Shown: positions 1-8,534 of the stretch, piece by piece
Layout: the number at the start of each line of letters is the position of its first letter
How positions within the stretch are numbered: position 1 is the first letter of the stretch
Assembly (NCBI GenBank): GCA_019359125.1
Contig: JAHHHY010000008.1
Span: 1 to 64,000 of the forward strand
Source: Pleurocapsa minor GSE-CHR-MK 17-07R
GTDB taxonomy: Bacteria > Chloroflexota > Anaerolineae > Aggregatilineales > Phototrophicaceae
Direction of reading: 5' to 3'
DNA length: 64,000 nucleotides
Position numbers and translations under genes: made by a program
Notes under the pieces: model-generated
Database searches by the model: none
What the model saw: the letters and a program-made list of their open reading frames with translations, nothing else
Told to the model about the DNA's origin: nothing

Positions 1-127
1 AAAAGATATGGATTATAATGTCTTCTGTAGTCACGGGGTGCACTCCACTCGAATTCGCACTTTAAGTGTGTGCCGTCCTCGTGACTACTTCAAATTTCCA
101 TCCTCATAAAACCCGCACCACTGGTTA

Positions 128-155
128 GTAGTGGCTTGGCATGCCAAGCCACTAC
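128..155. repeat. 28-bp perfect palindrome
   Basis: Two 14-bp arms (GTAGTGGCTTGGCA and its exact complement) meet with no loop. It lies downstream of the 224-706 gene. There is no U-tract next to it, so it does not look like a normal intrinsic terminator. It could be a cruciform or REP-like element, or a protein-binding site. Confidence 0.7.
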
Positions 156-183
156 GGGGAAACCACATTTTAGCCTTGCCTGC

Positions 184-200
184 CACTGGCCTTGCCAGTG
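184..200. repeat. Short inverted repeat, 7-bp arms
   Basis: CACTGGC and GCCAGTG are separated by CTT, about 25 bases past the stop codon of the minus-strand gene ending at 224. It may act with the palindrome at 128-155 as a 3' processing or termination structure, but no U-tract follows. Confidence 0.4.
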
Positions 201-223
201 AGCGGGCAACGTCATAACATCCG

Positions 224-706
224 CTAGCTGATCGTGCTGTAAATGTATTTGTTGTTGTCGTCTTTGCGGCGCTGCAGCTTTTGCTGGTCGACAAGCTGCT
301 TGAGCACGGAATAAATCTGGCGCACATCGACATCATAACCACGGGTCAGGAGCTCGGCCTGCACGTCTTCAGGACGGCGTTCTTCGTCGAAATAAGGCGT
401 GCCCACCAGCTCGCCCACGCGGGTGACGACACCCTGGCCTTTGGGCGCGCGCGGACGGCTGCTCTTGTTGCGGCGCTTCTTGGCCGGTTTCACAGGGGCA
501 GGGGCGGCTTCACCCTTCGGACGGCGGCCACGGCGCTTCGGCGCTGCTTCTTCGGGGGCGGCTTCGGCAGGCGCTTCGCCAGCGGCCAGCGCGGGAGCAG
601 GCTCGGCGGCAGGCGCGGTCGCGATGCCGGACAGGTTACGCAGAATGGACTGAAGCTGTTCGCTCGAGCCTTCGCCTTCAATCTCAATTGTCACGCGAAC
701 AATCAT
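224..706 (-). CDS. Small basic protein with winged-helix-like C-terminus
   Basis: 160 residues. I do not recognise a named family. Three parts are visible. Residues 1-27 are a short acidic strand/helix unit (VTIEIEGEG). Residues about 30-92 are a low-complexity Ala/Pro/Glu/Lys linker with histone-H1-like basic stretches (PKRRGRRPKG, AKKRRNKSSRPRAPKG). Residues about 93-160 read like a winged helix (RPEDVQAELLTRGYDVDVRQIYSVLKQLVDQQKLQRRKDD). The basic tail plus wHTH suggests a nucleoid or DNA-binding role, which is inference. The start is well supported by AGGAGA seven bases before ATG. It is a single gene, with 185 non-coding bases separating it from the acetyltransferase upstream. Confidence 0.75.
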   Translation of the reverse strand: MIVRVTIEIEGEGSSEQLQSILRNLSGIATAPAAEPAPALAAGEAPAEAAPEEAAPKRRGRRPKGEAAPAPVKPAKKRRNKSSRPRAPKGQGVVTRVGELVGTPYFDEERRPEDVQAELLTRGYDVDVRQIYSVLKQLVDQQKLQRRKDDNNKYIYSTIS

Positions 707-891
707 ATTTTTTCTCCTGTTAATTTAAAACTGGCTGCACTAGCATCAAATATACAGCTTGTTATACGCCTTTTGAAGATGAAATACAAATAGTCAGATT
801 TTTTACCTGTGCTAGCAGGGTATAGACCATACTAATCGCAGGATTATTGTTGTAATACTTATAATACTAATTCGGTTTTGAGAGATAAAAT

Positions 892-1683
892 TCAGCCAGC
901 AGCTTTCTTCACACAGGCGGTCGCTGTGGCAACCGGCAGGAACCCCTGCTTTTCCAGCACAGCGCGGCTCATCGGGCTGCAATCCACGGTCAGATACTGA
1001 TAGCCGCGGGCAAGGGATTCCTGTGCGCGGACGGCCACCAGCGCGGTATACAGGCCTTTTCCGCGATGCGCCTCCAGGGTGGAGCCGCCAAACAGGCTGG
1101 CGAACGTGCTCTTTTCGGGAAAGTTCACCCACGCGGAGCTGGCCGGAATGCCGTCTACATAGGCGATATAAATACTGATCAAGCGCGGATTGATGGCCAC
1201 CTGATCGTGTAAATGTTCGCGAATCCAGTCAAAGGGCGTGCCCCATACCTGCTCCAGAATGGACCGGATCTCCGCTGCAAAGGATTCAAATTCGGCGTCA
1301 TGCGTCAGCCTGCGGATATCTGTGCTGACGGGTGCGGCCAGCCGTGCCGGCAGTGACGCCAGCGGCAGCACCATCAGCGTCTCCTCGTCTTCGGGCTCAA
1401 AGCCGTGCGCCACCAGCCGATTCACCAGATCTGGCGGCGCATCGTGGCTGAAGGCCTTCCATTCCACATCCAGCCCCAGCGCGCCGAAATAGGCGATTTC
1501 GCGTTCGATCACGGCGTCGGCATCATGGCCTGCCAGGTCGCTGTGCAGGATGAAGCTGCGTCGGCCGGGTCGATTAATGTGGCGCACGACCGGCGCGGCC
1601 ACTTCCTTTCGTGCAAGCGGGAATTCCGCCTCGATGCGTTCCTGCTGGTCGTATAGTGCGCGGATGGTCTCAATCTGGTTCAT
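892..1683 (-). CDS. GNAT-family N-acetyltransferase
   Basis: 263 residues. The C-terminal half carries the GNAT core. The acetyl-CoA loop is visible as EAHRGKGLYTALVAVRAQ, followed by YLTVDCSPMSRAVLEKQGF, the usual strand-helix pair ending in the 'xKxGF' turn. The N-terminal 100 residues are a variable domain of the two-domain type seen in many uncharacterised acetyltransferases. The substrate cannot be read from the sequence. A purine-rich AAGGAG lies about 11 bases before the ATG. It is probably monocistronic: a terminator-like hairpin (1731-1762) separates it from the upstream gene. Confidence 0.85.
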   Translation of the reverse strand: MNQIETIRALYDQQERIEAEFPLARKEVAAPVVRHINRPGRRSFILHSDLAGHDADAVIEREIAYFGALGLDVEWKAFSHDAPPDLVNRLVAHGFEPEDEETLMVLPLASLPARLAAPVSTDIRRLTHDAEFESFAAEIRSILEQVWGTPFDWIREHLHDQVAINPRLISIYIAYVDGIPASSAWVNFPEKSTFASLFGGSTLEAHRGKGLYTALVAVRAQESLARGYQYLTVDCSPMSRAVLEKQGFLPVATATACVKKAAG

Positions 1684-1730
1684 CGGGCAGATGCTCCTTT
1701 TTCAGCGCACAGTGGCGCAGGTGACTGCTC

Positions 1731-1762
1731 AAAAAAAGGCGGACCCTGTTGTGAGTCCGCCT
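1731..1762 (-). terminator. Intrinsic terminator of the 1791-3578 gene
   Basis: Stem AGGCGGAC/GTCCGCCT (1737-1744 with 1755-1762). Read on the minus strand, seven U residues follow (A7 at 1731-1737). It lies about 30 bases beyond the minus-strand stop codon. Confidence 0.85.
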
Positions 1763-1790
1763 TCGAATCGCTGCAGAAGAAATGCCCGGC

Positions 1791-3578
1791 CTAGCGGATC
1801 GTCGGGTCGCTGATCCACACGTCGGTGCTGTACAGGTTCGCGCTTTCGATGATCACGTTGGTCGTGTAGCCATAGCGGAACTCGTACACATTCAGGCCGT
1901 TCTGCTGGCCGATGACCGGCTTTTCCGCGCCTACCGCGTTGTCAAAGACAAAGCTGGCGGGTTCGCAGGCGGTGGAGGTGGCGGCCGGGCCGTTGCACAC
2001 TTCCAGCGTCACCTGGGCCGAGCGCGTATTCGGGTTGTCCGAGATATAGGTCACGCGGACAAAGTTCCAGCTCACGAGCTGCTTGGTCGTCTCCAGCTGG
2101 GTGGTGTCGGGCGTGGCGACTGCCTCCCCGCCGAACAGCACCAGTTCCAGCGCGGTGCTGCCGGTCGGCGTCGGCGTCGGGCCGGGGCCATTGCACCACG
2201 GCGCATCGCAGAACGTGATCGGGTTGACATCGTTCATCGAGGGCAGGCTGTTGAAGACGGTTTCTTCCACGGTAGTGTAGCGTCGGTCGACATACAGCGC
2301 GAAGTTCTCGCCCACTACGAACATCATGTTGGACGCGCCGAAATTACGATAGACGGCGCGGAACCGGGTGCCGCCGGGCATGACGCCCATGTAGTTGAGC
2401 GCCGCCACGTCCAGATACGAGAAAGCGAAGTTGGACGAGCCGGACAGGCGCTGCTCCACCACGACTTCATCGAGGATGGGCGGATTTTCGACCACGGCAT
2501 TGGCCGCGGTGGTGAGCTGGTCGCAGTAGTCGGGCGCAAGCGGATCAATCTCGGTGAACTGAATCTGATAGGCCTGATTGATCAGGAAGGTCAGATAGTT
2601 CACCGCAGGCACGCAGCGTTCAATTGGATTGGTCCCCTGCCATCCGGTCGGGCGTTCGATGCGGCCGGGCAGCGTGACGTCGGTCAGCAGCTCGATGTCA
2701 TAGCGCAGGTTGTAGTAGCTGGCGCCGGGCGCGGCGCTGACCTCACCGATGAAGCCGGGCGGGCGCACCCCTTCGCCAAGCTGACTGTTCGCCAGCGTGT
2801 TGATGTCCAGCAGCAGCTCGCTGAGGAAGGTGGGCGTGGTGGCGTCGCGATTGCCGATGTAGCCTTCGGGGCGCGTATTCAGGCCAAACAGCTCATCGGC
2901 CAGGCGTTCGATGTCGCCACGGGCGCCGCCCAGCAGCGGAATCGGATCGAGCACATTGCCATTCTGGTCAGGCAGGCTGAAGACCAGCCGGTTCAGTTCG
3001 GCATCGACTTCGTTTTGCAGGGTTTGGCAGTAGTTCAGCGCGCTTTCGCTGGTCTGCACGTCATAGCGGTAGATCAGCTCCAGCAGGGCGATGGTATTCA
3101 GCAGGGTGCGGTCGCACAGCACGCGGACGGGCGCGCCGCGCCAGATGTTCGGGCGCTGGCCGATGCCGAACTGTGCGTTGGCCAGCGCTTCCAGATTCTG
3201 CCGCACAGAGCGCACCAGCGATTCGGCCGATGAGATGCTGACGCCCTGCCAGGTGTCTGTGCGCACGCCCTCGCCCAGCACCGCATCAGCGGCCAGCTCG
3301 GTGTCGTACCATACATCAGGCGGGAATGAGCCAGACTGGGTATCGAAGTTGCCGGTCCAGCCTTCCGGGCGCTGGGCCTCGCCGAAGACTGCGTCGGCCA
3401 GCACTTCCAGGTCTGCGCGCACATCGAAGAAGAATGCCTGCGCGTCGATGCCCTCGCCAAGCGGATTGGGGGTCGCCTGGGCGCCCTGTGCCGCCGGGCT
3501 GGCCACCGATGAAAAGGCGCTCGCCCCCATCAGCAGGACCGCCGCTGTGATGCCCATCAGAATGCTCAAACGTCGCAT
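1791..3578 (-). CDS. Secreted protein with six internal repeats
   Basis: 595 residues, function unknown. A hydrophobic signal peptide covers about residues 1-35, with cleavage possible near SPAAQGAQA. Six repeats of the form D-[LI]-E-x-L-A-D-x2-[FL]-G-E-x2-R-P-x-G-W-x-G follow, at about residues 55-77, 90-112, 127-149, 222-243, 258-279 and 293-316. They are grouped three plus three. After each triplet comes a similar block with two cysteines and a helical LLELIYRYD / YLTFLINQAYQ segment. The C-terminal third is beta-rich with a PTPTPTG linker. The layout points to an ancestral three-repeat unit duplicated once. AGAGGG sits nine bases before the start. A terminator follows at 1731-1762, so it is a single-gene unit. 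Confidence 0.85.
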   Translation of the reverse strand: MRRLSILMGITAAVLLMGASAFSSVASPAAQGAQATPNPLGEGIDAQAFFFDVRADLEVLADAVFGEAQRPEGWTGNFDTQSGSFPPDVWYDTELAADAVLGEGVRTDTWQGVSISSAESLVRSVRQNLEALANAQFGIGQRPNIWRGAPVRVLCDRTLLNTIALLELIYRYDVQTSESALNYCQTLQNEVDAELNRLVFSLPDQNGNVLDPIPLLGGARGDIERLADELFGLNTRPEGYIGNRDATTPTFLSELLLDINTLANSQLGEGVRPPGFIGEVSAAPGASYYNLRYDIELLTDVTLPGRIERPTGWQGTNPIERCVPAVNYLTFLINQAYQIQFTEIDPLAPDYCDQLTTAANAVVENPPILDEVVVEQRLSGSSNFAFSYLDVAALNYMGVMPGGTRFRAVYRNFGASNMMFVVGENFALYVDRRYTTVEETVFNSLPSMNDVNPITFCDAPWCNGPGPTPTPTGSTALELVLFGGEAVATPDTTQLETTKQLVSWNFVRVTYISDNPNTRSAQVTLEVCNGPAATSTACEPASFVFDNAVGAEKPVIGQQNGLNVYEFRYGYTTNVIIESANLYSTDVWISDPTIR

Positions 3579-3772
3579 GTGCGCCGCCCTCTTTACTGCC
3601 GCTGGCGAATAGGTGGTGTGTAAGTCTGTTGCTGAAAAACTATAACACGTCTATTGAATTATAGCGTTTGTGGCACACACGGCAATTTTCACTGTCGGTC
3701 CCCGCATTGCCAAATCTTCGGGCGGCGGCTATCGTTAGCAGCGGATGGACCTCAATGAACGGGACTATTGTC

Positions 3773-4810
3773 ATGACCACCCCGCTGCGATTTGCCGTGA
3801 TCGGCTGTGGGCGCATCGCCCCCCGCCACGCCCATGCGCTGCATGACCTGCAAAAGACCGATGCCGTCTCGCTGGTCGCCTGCTGCGACCTGATCGAGAG
3901 CCGCGCCGCGCACTTTGCCGAGGAATACAATGCGCAGCCATACACCGACTATCATGCGCTGCTTCAGCGCGACGACATCGACGTGGTGAATATCTGCGTG
4001 CCCAGCGGCCTGCATGCCCAGGTGGGCATCGACGCGGCACGGGCTGGCAAGCATGTGCTGGTGGAAAAGCCGATCGCCATCTCGCCAGACGACGCCGACC
4101 GGCTGATCGCTGCCTGCGAAGAGGCGGGCGTCACGCTGGGTGTGGTGCTGCAAAACAGGTTTAATCCGCCGATGCGTGACCTGAAGGCGCTGGTCGAATC
4201 GGGCAAGTTAGGGCGCATTATGCTGGGATCGGCCACGGTGCGCTGGTTCCGCCCGCAGTCGTATTACGAGGACGGCTGGCACGGCACGCTGGCGATGGAC
4301 GGCGGCGCGCTGATGAACCAGAGCATCCACCATATTGACGCGCTGCAATGGCTGATGGGCGATGTGGACAGCGTGTTTGCTTACACGGCGACGCTGGCGC
4401 ACACGATGGAGGCCGAGGATATCGGCGTGGCCGTGGTGCGCTTCAAGAGCGGGGCCGTCGCCACTATCGAGGGCAGCACCGTGACTTATCCGCAGAATCT
4501 GGAAGGCTCGGTGGCGCTGTTTGGCCAGCATGGCTCGGTCAAGGTCGGCGGGACGGCGCTGAACCGAAAAGTATTCTGGAAAGTGGATGGCCTGCTGGAG
4601 CAGGAAACCGAAATGCTGACGCGTGAATCGGTCGATCCGCCGACGGTGTATGGCTACAGCCACCGCGAACAGATCGCCGAGATGGCCGCCGCGATTCGCG
4701 AAGGCCGCCAGCCCAGCACGCACGGCCGTGAGGCCCGGCGCTCGCTGGCGCTGGTGCACAGCATTTACGAAAGCGCGCGCCTCGGCCGCGAGGTGCAGGT
4801 GGCGTATTAG
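3773..4810 (+). CDS. Gfo/Idh/MocA-family NAD(P)-dependent oxidoreductase
   Basis: 345 residues. The N-terminal Rossmann fold opens directly with FAVIGCGRIAPRHAHAL. The family's EKP motif is present (VLVEKPIAI), with the lysine expected to assist hydride transfer. The C-terminal alpha/beta domain includes NQSIHHIDALQWLMGDV, where the family's catalytic histidine normally lies. Substrates of this family are sugars, inositols and related polyols; which one is not visible. I chose the ATG at 3773 because the Rossmann strand begins four residues later. An in-frame ATG at 3755 and a longer frame from 3668 add unconserved-looking residues. It is an isolated gene with no sugar operon around it. Confidence 0.88.
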   Translation: MTTPLRFAVIGCGRIAPRHAHALHDLQKTDAVSLVACCDLIESRAAHFAEEYNAQPYTDYHALLQRDDIDVVNICVPSGLHAQVGIDAARAGKHVLVEKPIAISPDDADRLIAACEEAGVTLGVVLQNRFNPPMRDLKALVESGKLGRIMLGSATVRWFRPQSYYEDGWHGTLAMDGGALMNQSIHHIDALQWLMGDVDSVFAYTATLAHTMEAEDIGVAVVRFKSGAVATIEGSTVTYPQNLEGSVALFGQHGSVKVGGTALNRKVFWKVDGLLEQETEMLTRESVDPPTVYGYSHREQIAEMAAAIREGRQPSTHGREARRSLALVHSIYESARLGREVQVAY

Positions 4811-4832
4811 AGATAGAGCCTTAAGGATGTCG

Positions 4833-5273
4833 CTATTTCGGCGATTGCCAGTCACCCAGCCAGCGAATGCCGAAAGATTTGGCGTTAACTGCATTAACCA
4901 ATCGCTCGTCTGCTGTCCAGAAGTCGCATGACAGGCGTTCTGCCAAAGCGAGATACTGGGCATCATATGCAGTCGGGCGGTTGTATTCTTCTGCTAACTC
5001 ATAACCACGCTTGAGTAATGCATCATCCATATGCAGCGTCACAGGATAGCTCAAAAGTTGGTCACGGGCGATTCGTCCTTCTTCACGGGTAACGCGTGTT
5101 TGATAAACGGCTTTTCGGGATACAGCGATCAACTCATAGCGCAGCAGCGTCGGGGCATGAAGTGTCATATGCGAAGCCTGCATTTGTTGGAGTAGCTCTT
5201 TTGCTTCTGCTGAGAGCACTTCCGGATAGACACTGGCAATAAAAATGCCTGAATCGAGGACAACCTTGGTCAA
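4833..5273 (-). CDS. vapC: VapC-like PIN-domain toxin
   Basis: 146 residues. The PIN fold is recognisable. The first acidic residue lies in VVLDSGIFIA, the conserved glutamate in LLRYELIAV, and the third acidic site in AYDAQYLALAE, followed by FWTADERLV. PIN toxins are Mg-dependent RNases, often acting on tRNA or rRNA. The partner gene upstream (5270-5500) overlaps by four bases, which is the normal antitoxin-first arrangement. Its stop lies 22 bases from the convergent oxidoreductase stop. Activity and target are inference. Confidence 0.85.
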   Translation of the reverse strand: MTKVVLDSGIFIASVYPEVLSAEAKELLQQMQASHMTLHAPTLLRYELIAVSRKAVYQTRVTREEGRIARDQLLSYPVTLHMDDALLKRGYELAEEYNRPTAYDAQYLALAERLSCDFWTADERLVNAVNAKSFGIRWLGDWQSPK

Positions 5274-5500
5274 GACTCTTCCTCGCGTAGTTCATCCAGA
5301 AGCGATAATGCGCCAACACTGGCCTGATCGCCCAGGCGTGACCGAATGCTGGCTTGCAAGGCATCTGCCTTTAACCACCACCCCGCGTAATCAAAAGATA
5401 TTTGCACATCAAGCGACAAAGTTTCCAATACGCGCTGCTTTGCCGCTGGTTCCAGGCGGTGAAATTTCTCGATAATTTCCTGCTCAAGTGCACTCATCAT
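5270..5500 (-). CDS. Antitoxin-like partner of the PIN toxin
   Basis: 76 residues, first gene of a two-gene unit. It is largely helical (ALEQEIIEKFHRLEPAAKQRVLETL), with an acidic C-terminus ending LLDELREEES. That fits the toxin-neutralising tail of small PIN-associated antitoxins. No clear AbrB, RHH or Phd DNA-binding fold can be read, so autoregulation is not certain. The four-base overlap (ATGA) with the toxin gene gives translational coupling. Two adjacent ATGs (5500, 5497) are possible starts. Confidence 0.75.
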   Translation of the reverse strand: MMSALEQEIIEKFHRLEPAAKQRVLETLSLDVQISFDYAGWWLKADALQASIRSRLGDQASVGALSLLDELREEES

Positions 5501-5651
5501 CCTGCGCCTCGTGCTCTGACTGTAATCATTTTACACGAGATTATCACGCTGTTTGTGCCCTGTCCTTGTCTTTACACTTCTTCCCGTGCGACCTGCTGTA
5601 GGCTGTTTGTGTATCAGGACATATCATCAGCACTTCAGGGACAAGATTGTT

Positions 5652-6740
5652 ATGCGTTTACTCGCACTTCTGTTTTCGGTTCTCGTCATCGGTCTGATGC
5701 CTGTGCAGGCGCAGGACCCGCAGCAGGCGCTCGATCAGGTCCTCAGCCAGTTTGCCGATGCCGACTCGCCGGCTGTCGTCGTGCAGGTGAATACCCCGCA
5801 GGGAAGCTGGACCGCGACCGGCGGCACTGCCGACGGGGAACGGCCAACCGCCCGCAATGATCGCTTCCGCATCGGCAGCATGAGCAAGACCTTCGTCGCA
5901 GTTACCGCGCTGCTGCTGGTAGATGAAGGTGTTTTCAACCTGGACGACGCGGCCTCGCGCTGGCTGCCGGACGACATCATCGCGAATGTTGCCAATGCCG
6001 GGACGGTGACGATCCGACAGCTGCTGGGCATGCGCAGCGGTATCCCCGATTATCTGGAGACGGATGAATTCTGGGAAGCGGTCGACGATGACCCTGCGTT
6101 TGTCTGGACGCCCGAAGAAGCCCTGAGCTTTGCCTTTGACCTGCCGGCGATGTTTGCGCCTGGCGAAGACTATTACTACTCCAACAGCAATTATCTGCTG
6201 GCCGAGCTGGTGCTGGAGAACGCGACTGGCCAGCCGCTGCACACGCTGATGCGCGACCGCATCCTCGATCCGCTGGGCCTGGACGACACCTATACCCAGA
6301 TTTCTGAATTGCTGCTGGGTGGCTTTGTCGATGGCTACGAAGATTTTGACGGCGACGGGGTCAGTGAGATGGTCTCGGACATCAACGATGGCGCGGGGCT
6401 GGCCGACGGCGGGCTCATTTCCACAGCCGATGATCTGAGCATCTTCTACCTTGCGCTGCTAAGGGATCAGACGCTGCTCAGCGAGGCCGGCATGACGGAA
6501 ATGCTGTCCTTCCGCGATGATGGCGAGGGCGATGTGTATGGCAGTGGCTACAGCCTGGGGCTGACCTCGTGGACCACGCCATTTTCAACTGGCTGGGGAC
6601 ACAGCGGCGCGGTGCTTGGCTTCGTCAGCACGGGCTATTACCTGCCCGCGCTTCAGATTTCGGTGATCGTGTTGTCCGCCGATGCCGATTTTGACCCGGA
6701 TGAGCTGGCTTTTGCCGCGGTCGGGGCCGTCGCACGCTGA
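5652..6740 (+). CDS. Secreted serine hydrolase (beta-lactamase/DD-peptidase fold)
   Basis: 362 residues. A signal peptide is visible (MRLLALLFSVLVIGL...PVQA) with likely cleavage before QDPQQ. The three active-site boxes of class C beta-lactamase/DD-peptidase proteins are present: SMSK in RIGSMSKTFVAV (nucleophile Ser), YSN in YYYSNSNYLLAEL, and HSG in GWGHSGAVLG. The enzyme is exported and probably acts as a D-aminopeptidase, esterase or peptidoglycan carboxypeptidase; the fold does not decide the substrate. I use the ATG at 5652, because the upstream 33 codons from 5553 would bury the signal peptide. A strong terminator follows at 6762-6801. Confidence 0.88.
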   Translation: MRLLALLFSVLVIGLMPVQAQDPQQALDQVLSQFADADSPAVVVQVNTPQGSWTATGGTADGERPTARNDRFRIGSMSKTFVAVTALLLVDEGVFNLDDAASRWLPDDIIANVANAGTVTIRQLLGMRSGIPDYLETDEFWEAVDDDPAFVWTPEEALSFAFDLPAMFAPGEDYYYSNSNYLLAELVLENATGQPLHTLMRDRILDPLGLDDTYTQISELLLGGFVDGYEDFDGDGVSEMVSDINDGAGLADGGLISTADDLSIFYLALLRDQTLLSEAGMTEMLSFRDDGEGDVYGSGYSLGLTSWTTPFSTGWGHSGAVLGFVSTGYYLPALQISVIVLSADADFDPDELAFAAVGAVAR

Positions 6741-6761
6741 GGCAGGCCCTCTGCATCATGC

Positions 6762-6801
6762 ACAGGCCCGCCGGAACACGATTCTCCGGCGGGCCTGTTT
6801 T
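6762..6801 (+). terminator. Intrinsic terminator after the serine hydrolase
   Basis: A 14-bp perfect stem, ACAGGCCCGCCGGA (6762-6775) paired with 6785-6798, has a nine-base loop and then TTTT. It lies between two convergent genes. It has a U-tract only on the plus strand. Confidence 0.9.
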
Positions 6802-6821
6802 GTTGGTGGCTGCGCTGATGG

Positions 6822-7601
6822 CTAGACGAATGCGCCCGCGCACACGGTGACGACCTGGCCGGTCATGCCGCTGGCATCGTCCGAGAGCAGGAAGGCGGCC
6901 GCATTGACCGTCTCGGCCACGGTGATCGGGCGGCCCAGCGGGGGCAGGGCCATCTTGGGCGGCTGGCCGGTCAGCTCGATCTGGCCGGTGACCGTCTCCT
7001 GAATCGTGCGTGTCTCCGGCATACCAGACCCGCGCACCACATTCACGCGCACGCCCGCCAGGCCAAATTCCCCGGCCAGCGACCGCGCCAGCGCTTCCAC
7101 GCCGCCGCAGGCCGCGCTGATGCCCGCCATGAACCCGGCCGTCATGCCGCTGAGCGTGGCCGACAGAATGACGATCGAGCCGCCCGTGCCCTGCTTCACC
7201 ATCTGCGCGGCGACAGCGCGGGAGGTCAGAAACTGCGAGCCGACGATACGCTGCAGCGGCACCATGAAGTCTTCAAACGACTGCGTGGTCGAGTCCATCG
7301 GATAGCGCAGGTCAGACGGACGCCCGCCGATGCCGTTGAATACGCCGTCGATGTGGCCGGCTGTGCCAGCGACGCGCTCGACGTAGGTTTCTACGGCGAC
7401 CGGGTCGGTGGCATCGACTTCATCGACGGTGACCTTGCCGCCTGCCGCACGGATGTCGGCGGCCAGCACCTCCAGGCGGCTTGCGTCGCGCCCGGAAATC
7501 CACACATGCGCGCCTTCAGCAGCAAATTTACGGGCGGCCCCGCCGGCGATGGCGCCGGTCGCGGCGAAAACCAGAATGTTCTTGTTGGCCAGATTGGTCA
7601 T
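6822..7601 (-). CDS. SDR-family protein lacking the catalytic Tyr/Lys
   Basis: 259 residues with the short-chain dehydrogenase layout. The N-terminal nucleotide-binding strand is VFAATGAIAGGAARKFA, a variant of TGxxxGxG. Then come a strand with Ser (SIVILSATLSG) and the C-terminal RVNVVRGSGMPET region. Aligned by eye on LEALTRSLA-type helices, the YxxxK catalytic pair reads I-S-A-A-C, so both Tyr and Lys are gone. It may be a non-catalytic or atypical SDR. I chose ATG 7601: GGAGAAAG lies upstream and the Rossmann strand starts soon after. A 19-codon extension to 7658 is open but unlikely. Confidence 0.8.
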   Translation of the reverse strand: MTNLANKNILVFAATGAIAGGAARKFAAEGAHVWISGRDASRLEVLAADIRAAGGKVTVDEVDATDPVAVETYVERVAGTAGHIDGVFNGIGGRPSDLRYPMDSTTQSFEDFMVPLQRIVGSQFLTSRAVAAQMVKQGTGGSIVILSATLSGMTAGFMAGISAACGGVEALARSLAGEFGLAGVRVNVVRGSGMPETRTIQETVTGQIELTGQPPKMALPPLGRPITVAETVNAAAFLLSDDASGMTGQVVTVCAGAFV

Positions 7602-7722
7602 GATGGTGTGTGCTTTCTCCCGGTTTCGGGCAAAGTGAAGCTGCTCCCCGCCAGTCATCGGACTGCGGGTTGGTCTTGCGATAGAACATGATTCAGATGG
7701 GTTTCAGGGCGCGCGAACGGCG

Positions 7723-8490
7723 CTACATGGTCTCGACGTCCAGCGGTTCGCCGGTTTCCAGCAGGCTTTTCAGGCTGGAAGTAATCTGGGCCCAGCCAGT
7801 CTGGATGCGGCCTGTCAGCGGGCTGGCCGGGTCGAGGCCGGCATGGGTCAGGGTCAGCTTGCAGGCTGCCTTGACGGGTTCAATCTCAAAAAGCACGTCG
7901 GTGATGTCGCCGCGCACGTCTTCGGGCAGCCAGACCGGGTTGAATGACATTCCCAGTTTGCTGTACGGCTCGTACGTCGTCACCATGCCTTCGATCAGCA
8001 CCTCGCCCGCCGCATTGATATAGCGATAGGGTGCGCCTGCCCCCCAGGTCGACTCCACGCGGCTGCTGGCGATGTAATACTGCTGCGTGATCTGTCCGTT
8101 GGTCAGGGCTTCCCACAGCTTTTCAGGCGTGGTGCGGATGAAAATCTGCATCTTGTGGACGGGTTTGCTCGACATGGCGTCAGACTCCAGCGCGTATTTG
8201 AGACCGGTTAGCGATTGTGACCACGGCTGCGCGTACTTGCTCACCCAGCGGTCATAGGCATCCTGCATTGGGATCGGGTTCAGGTAGTGGTATTTTTCAC
8301 GGCCCTCCTTGTGCGTCGTGATCAGACCGGCATCTTCGAGAATCTGCAAATGCTTCATCACGCCGTAGCGCGTCATCGGCAGATGCGTGCAGAGTTCGCC
8401 CAGGGTTTGCCCGTCGCGCTGAAACAGCACGTCCAGCAGCGTGCGCCGGTGTGCATCGGCCAGCGCCTTGAATACGGCATCGTCTTCCAT
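7723..8490 (-). CDS. ArsR-type HTH fused to SRPBCC (AHSA1-like) domain
   Basis: 255 residues in two domains. Residues about 1-95 are a winged HTH of ArsR type (VFKALADAHRRTLLDVL, then TRYGVMKHLQILEDAGLI as the recognition region, then the beta-wing HKEGREKYHYLN). Residues about 112-250 read as an SRPBCC/AHSA1 domain (MQIFIRTTPEKLWEALTNGQITQQYY, then GWAQITSSLKSLLETG). No metal-binding cysteine pair is seen, so the signal is more likely a hydrophobic or organic ligand bound by the SRPBCC cavity. Two matched operators lie in its own promoter (8506-8521, 8542-8557), which suggests autorepression. AGAGGA lies seven bases before the ATG. Confidence 0.87.
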   Translation of the reverse strand: MEDDAVFKALADAHRRTLLDVLFQRDGQTLGELCTHLPMTRYGVMKHLQILEDAGLITTHKEGREKYHYLNPIPMQDAYDRWVSKYAQPWSQSLTGLKYALESDAMSSKPVHKMQIFIRTTPEKLWEALTNGQITQQYYIASSRVESTWGAGAPYRYINAAGEVLIEGMVTTYEPYSKLGMSFNPVWLPEDVRGDITDVLFEIEPVKAACKLTLTHAGLDPASPLTGRIQTGWAQITSSLKSLLETGEPLDVETM

Positions 8491-8505
8491 GGGATTCCTC
8501 TTTAT

Positions 8506-8521
8506 GTGACCAAATAGTCAC
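8506..8521. promoter_or_regulatory. Operator 1 of the ArsR-SRPBCC regulator
   Basis: Inverted repeat GTGAC-CAAATA-GTCAC, 16 bases before the regulator's ATG and just downstream of the predicted transcription start. It matches operator 2 read on the opposite strand at 15 of 16 positions. Confidence 0.75.
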
Positions 8522-8534
8522 ACGTTACAATGAC

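Noticed and set aside
1782-3233. 483-codon open frame on the plus strand
   Set aside because: It lies opposite the secreted six-repeat protein gene, has Arg/Val/His-rich shadow composition, and no domain or ribosome-binding site.
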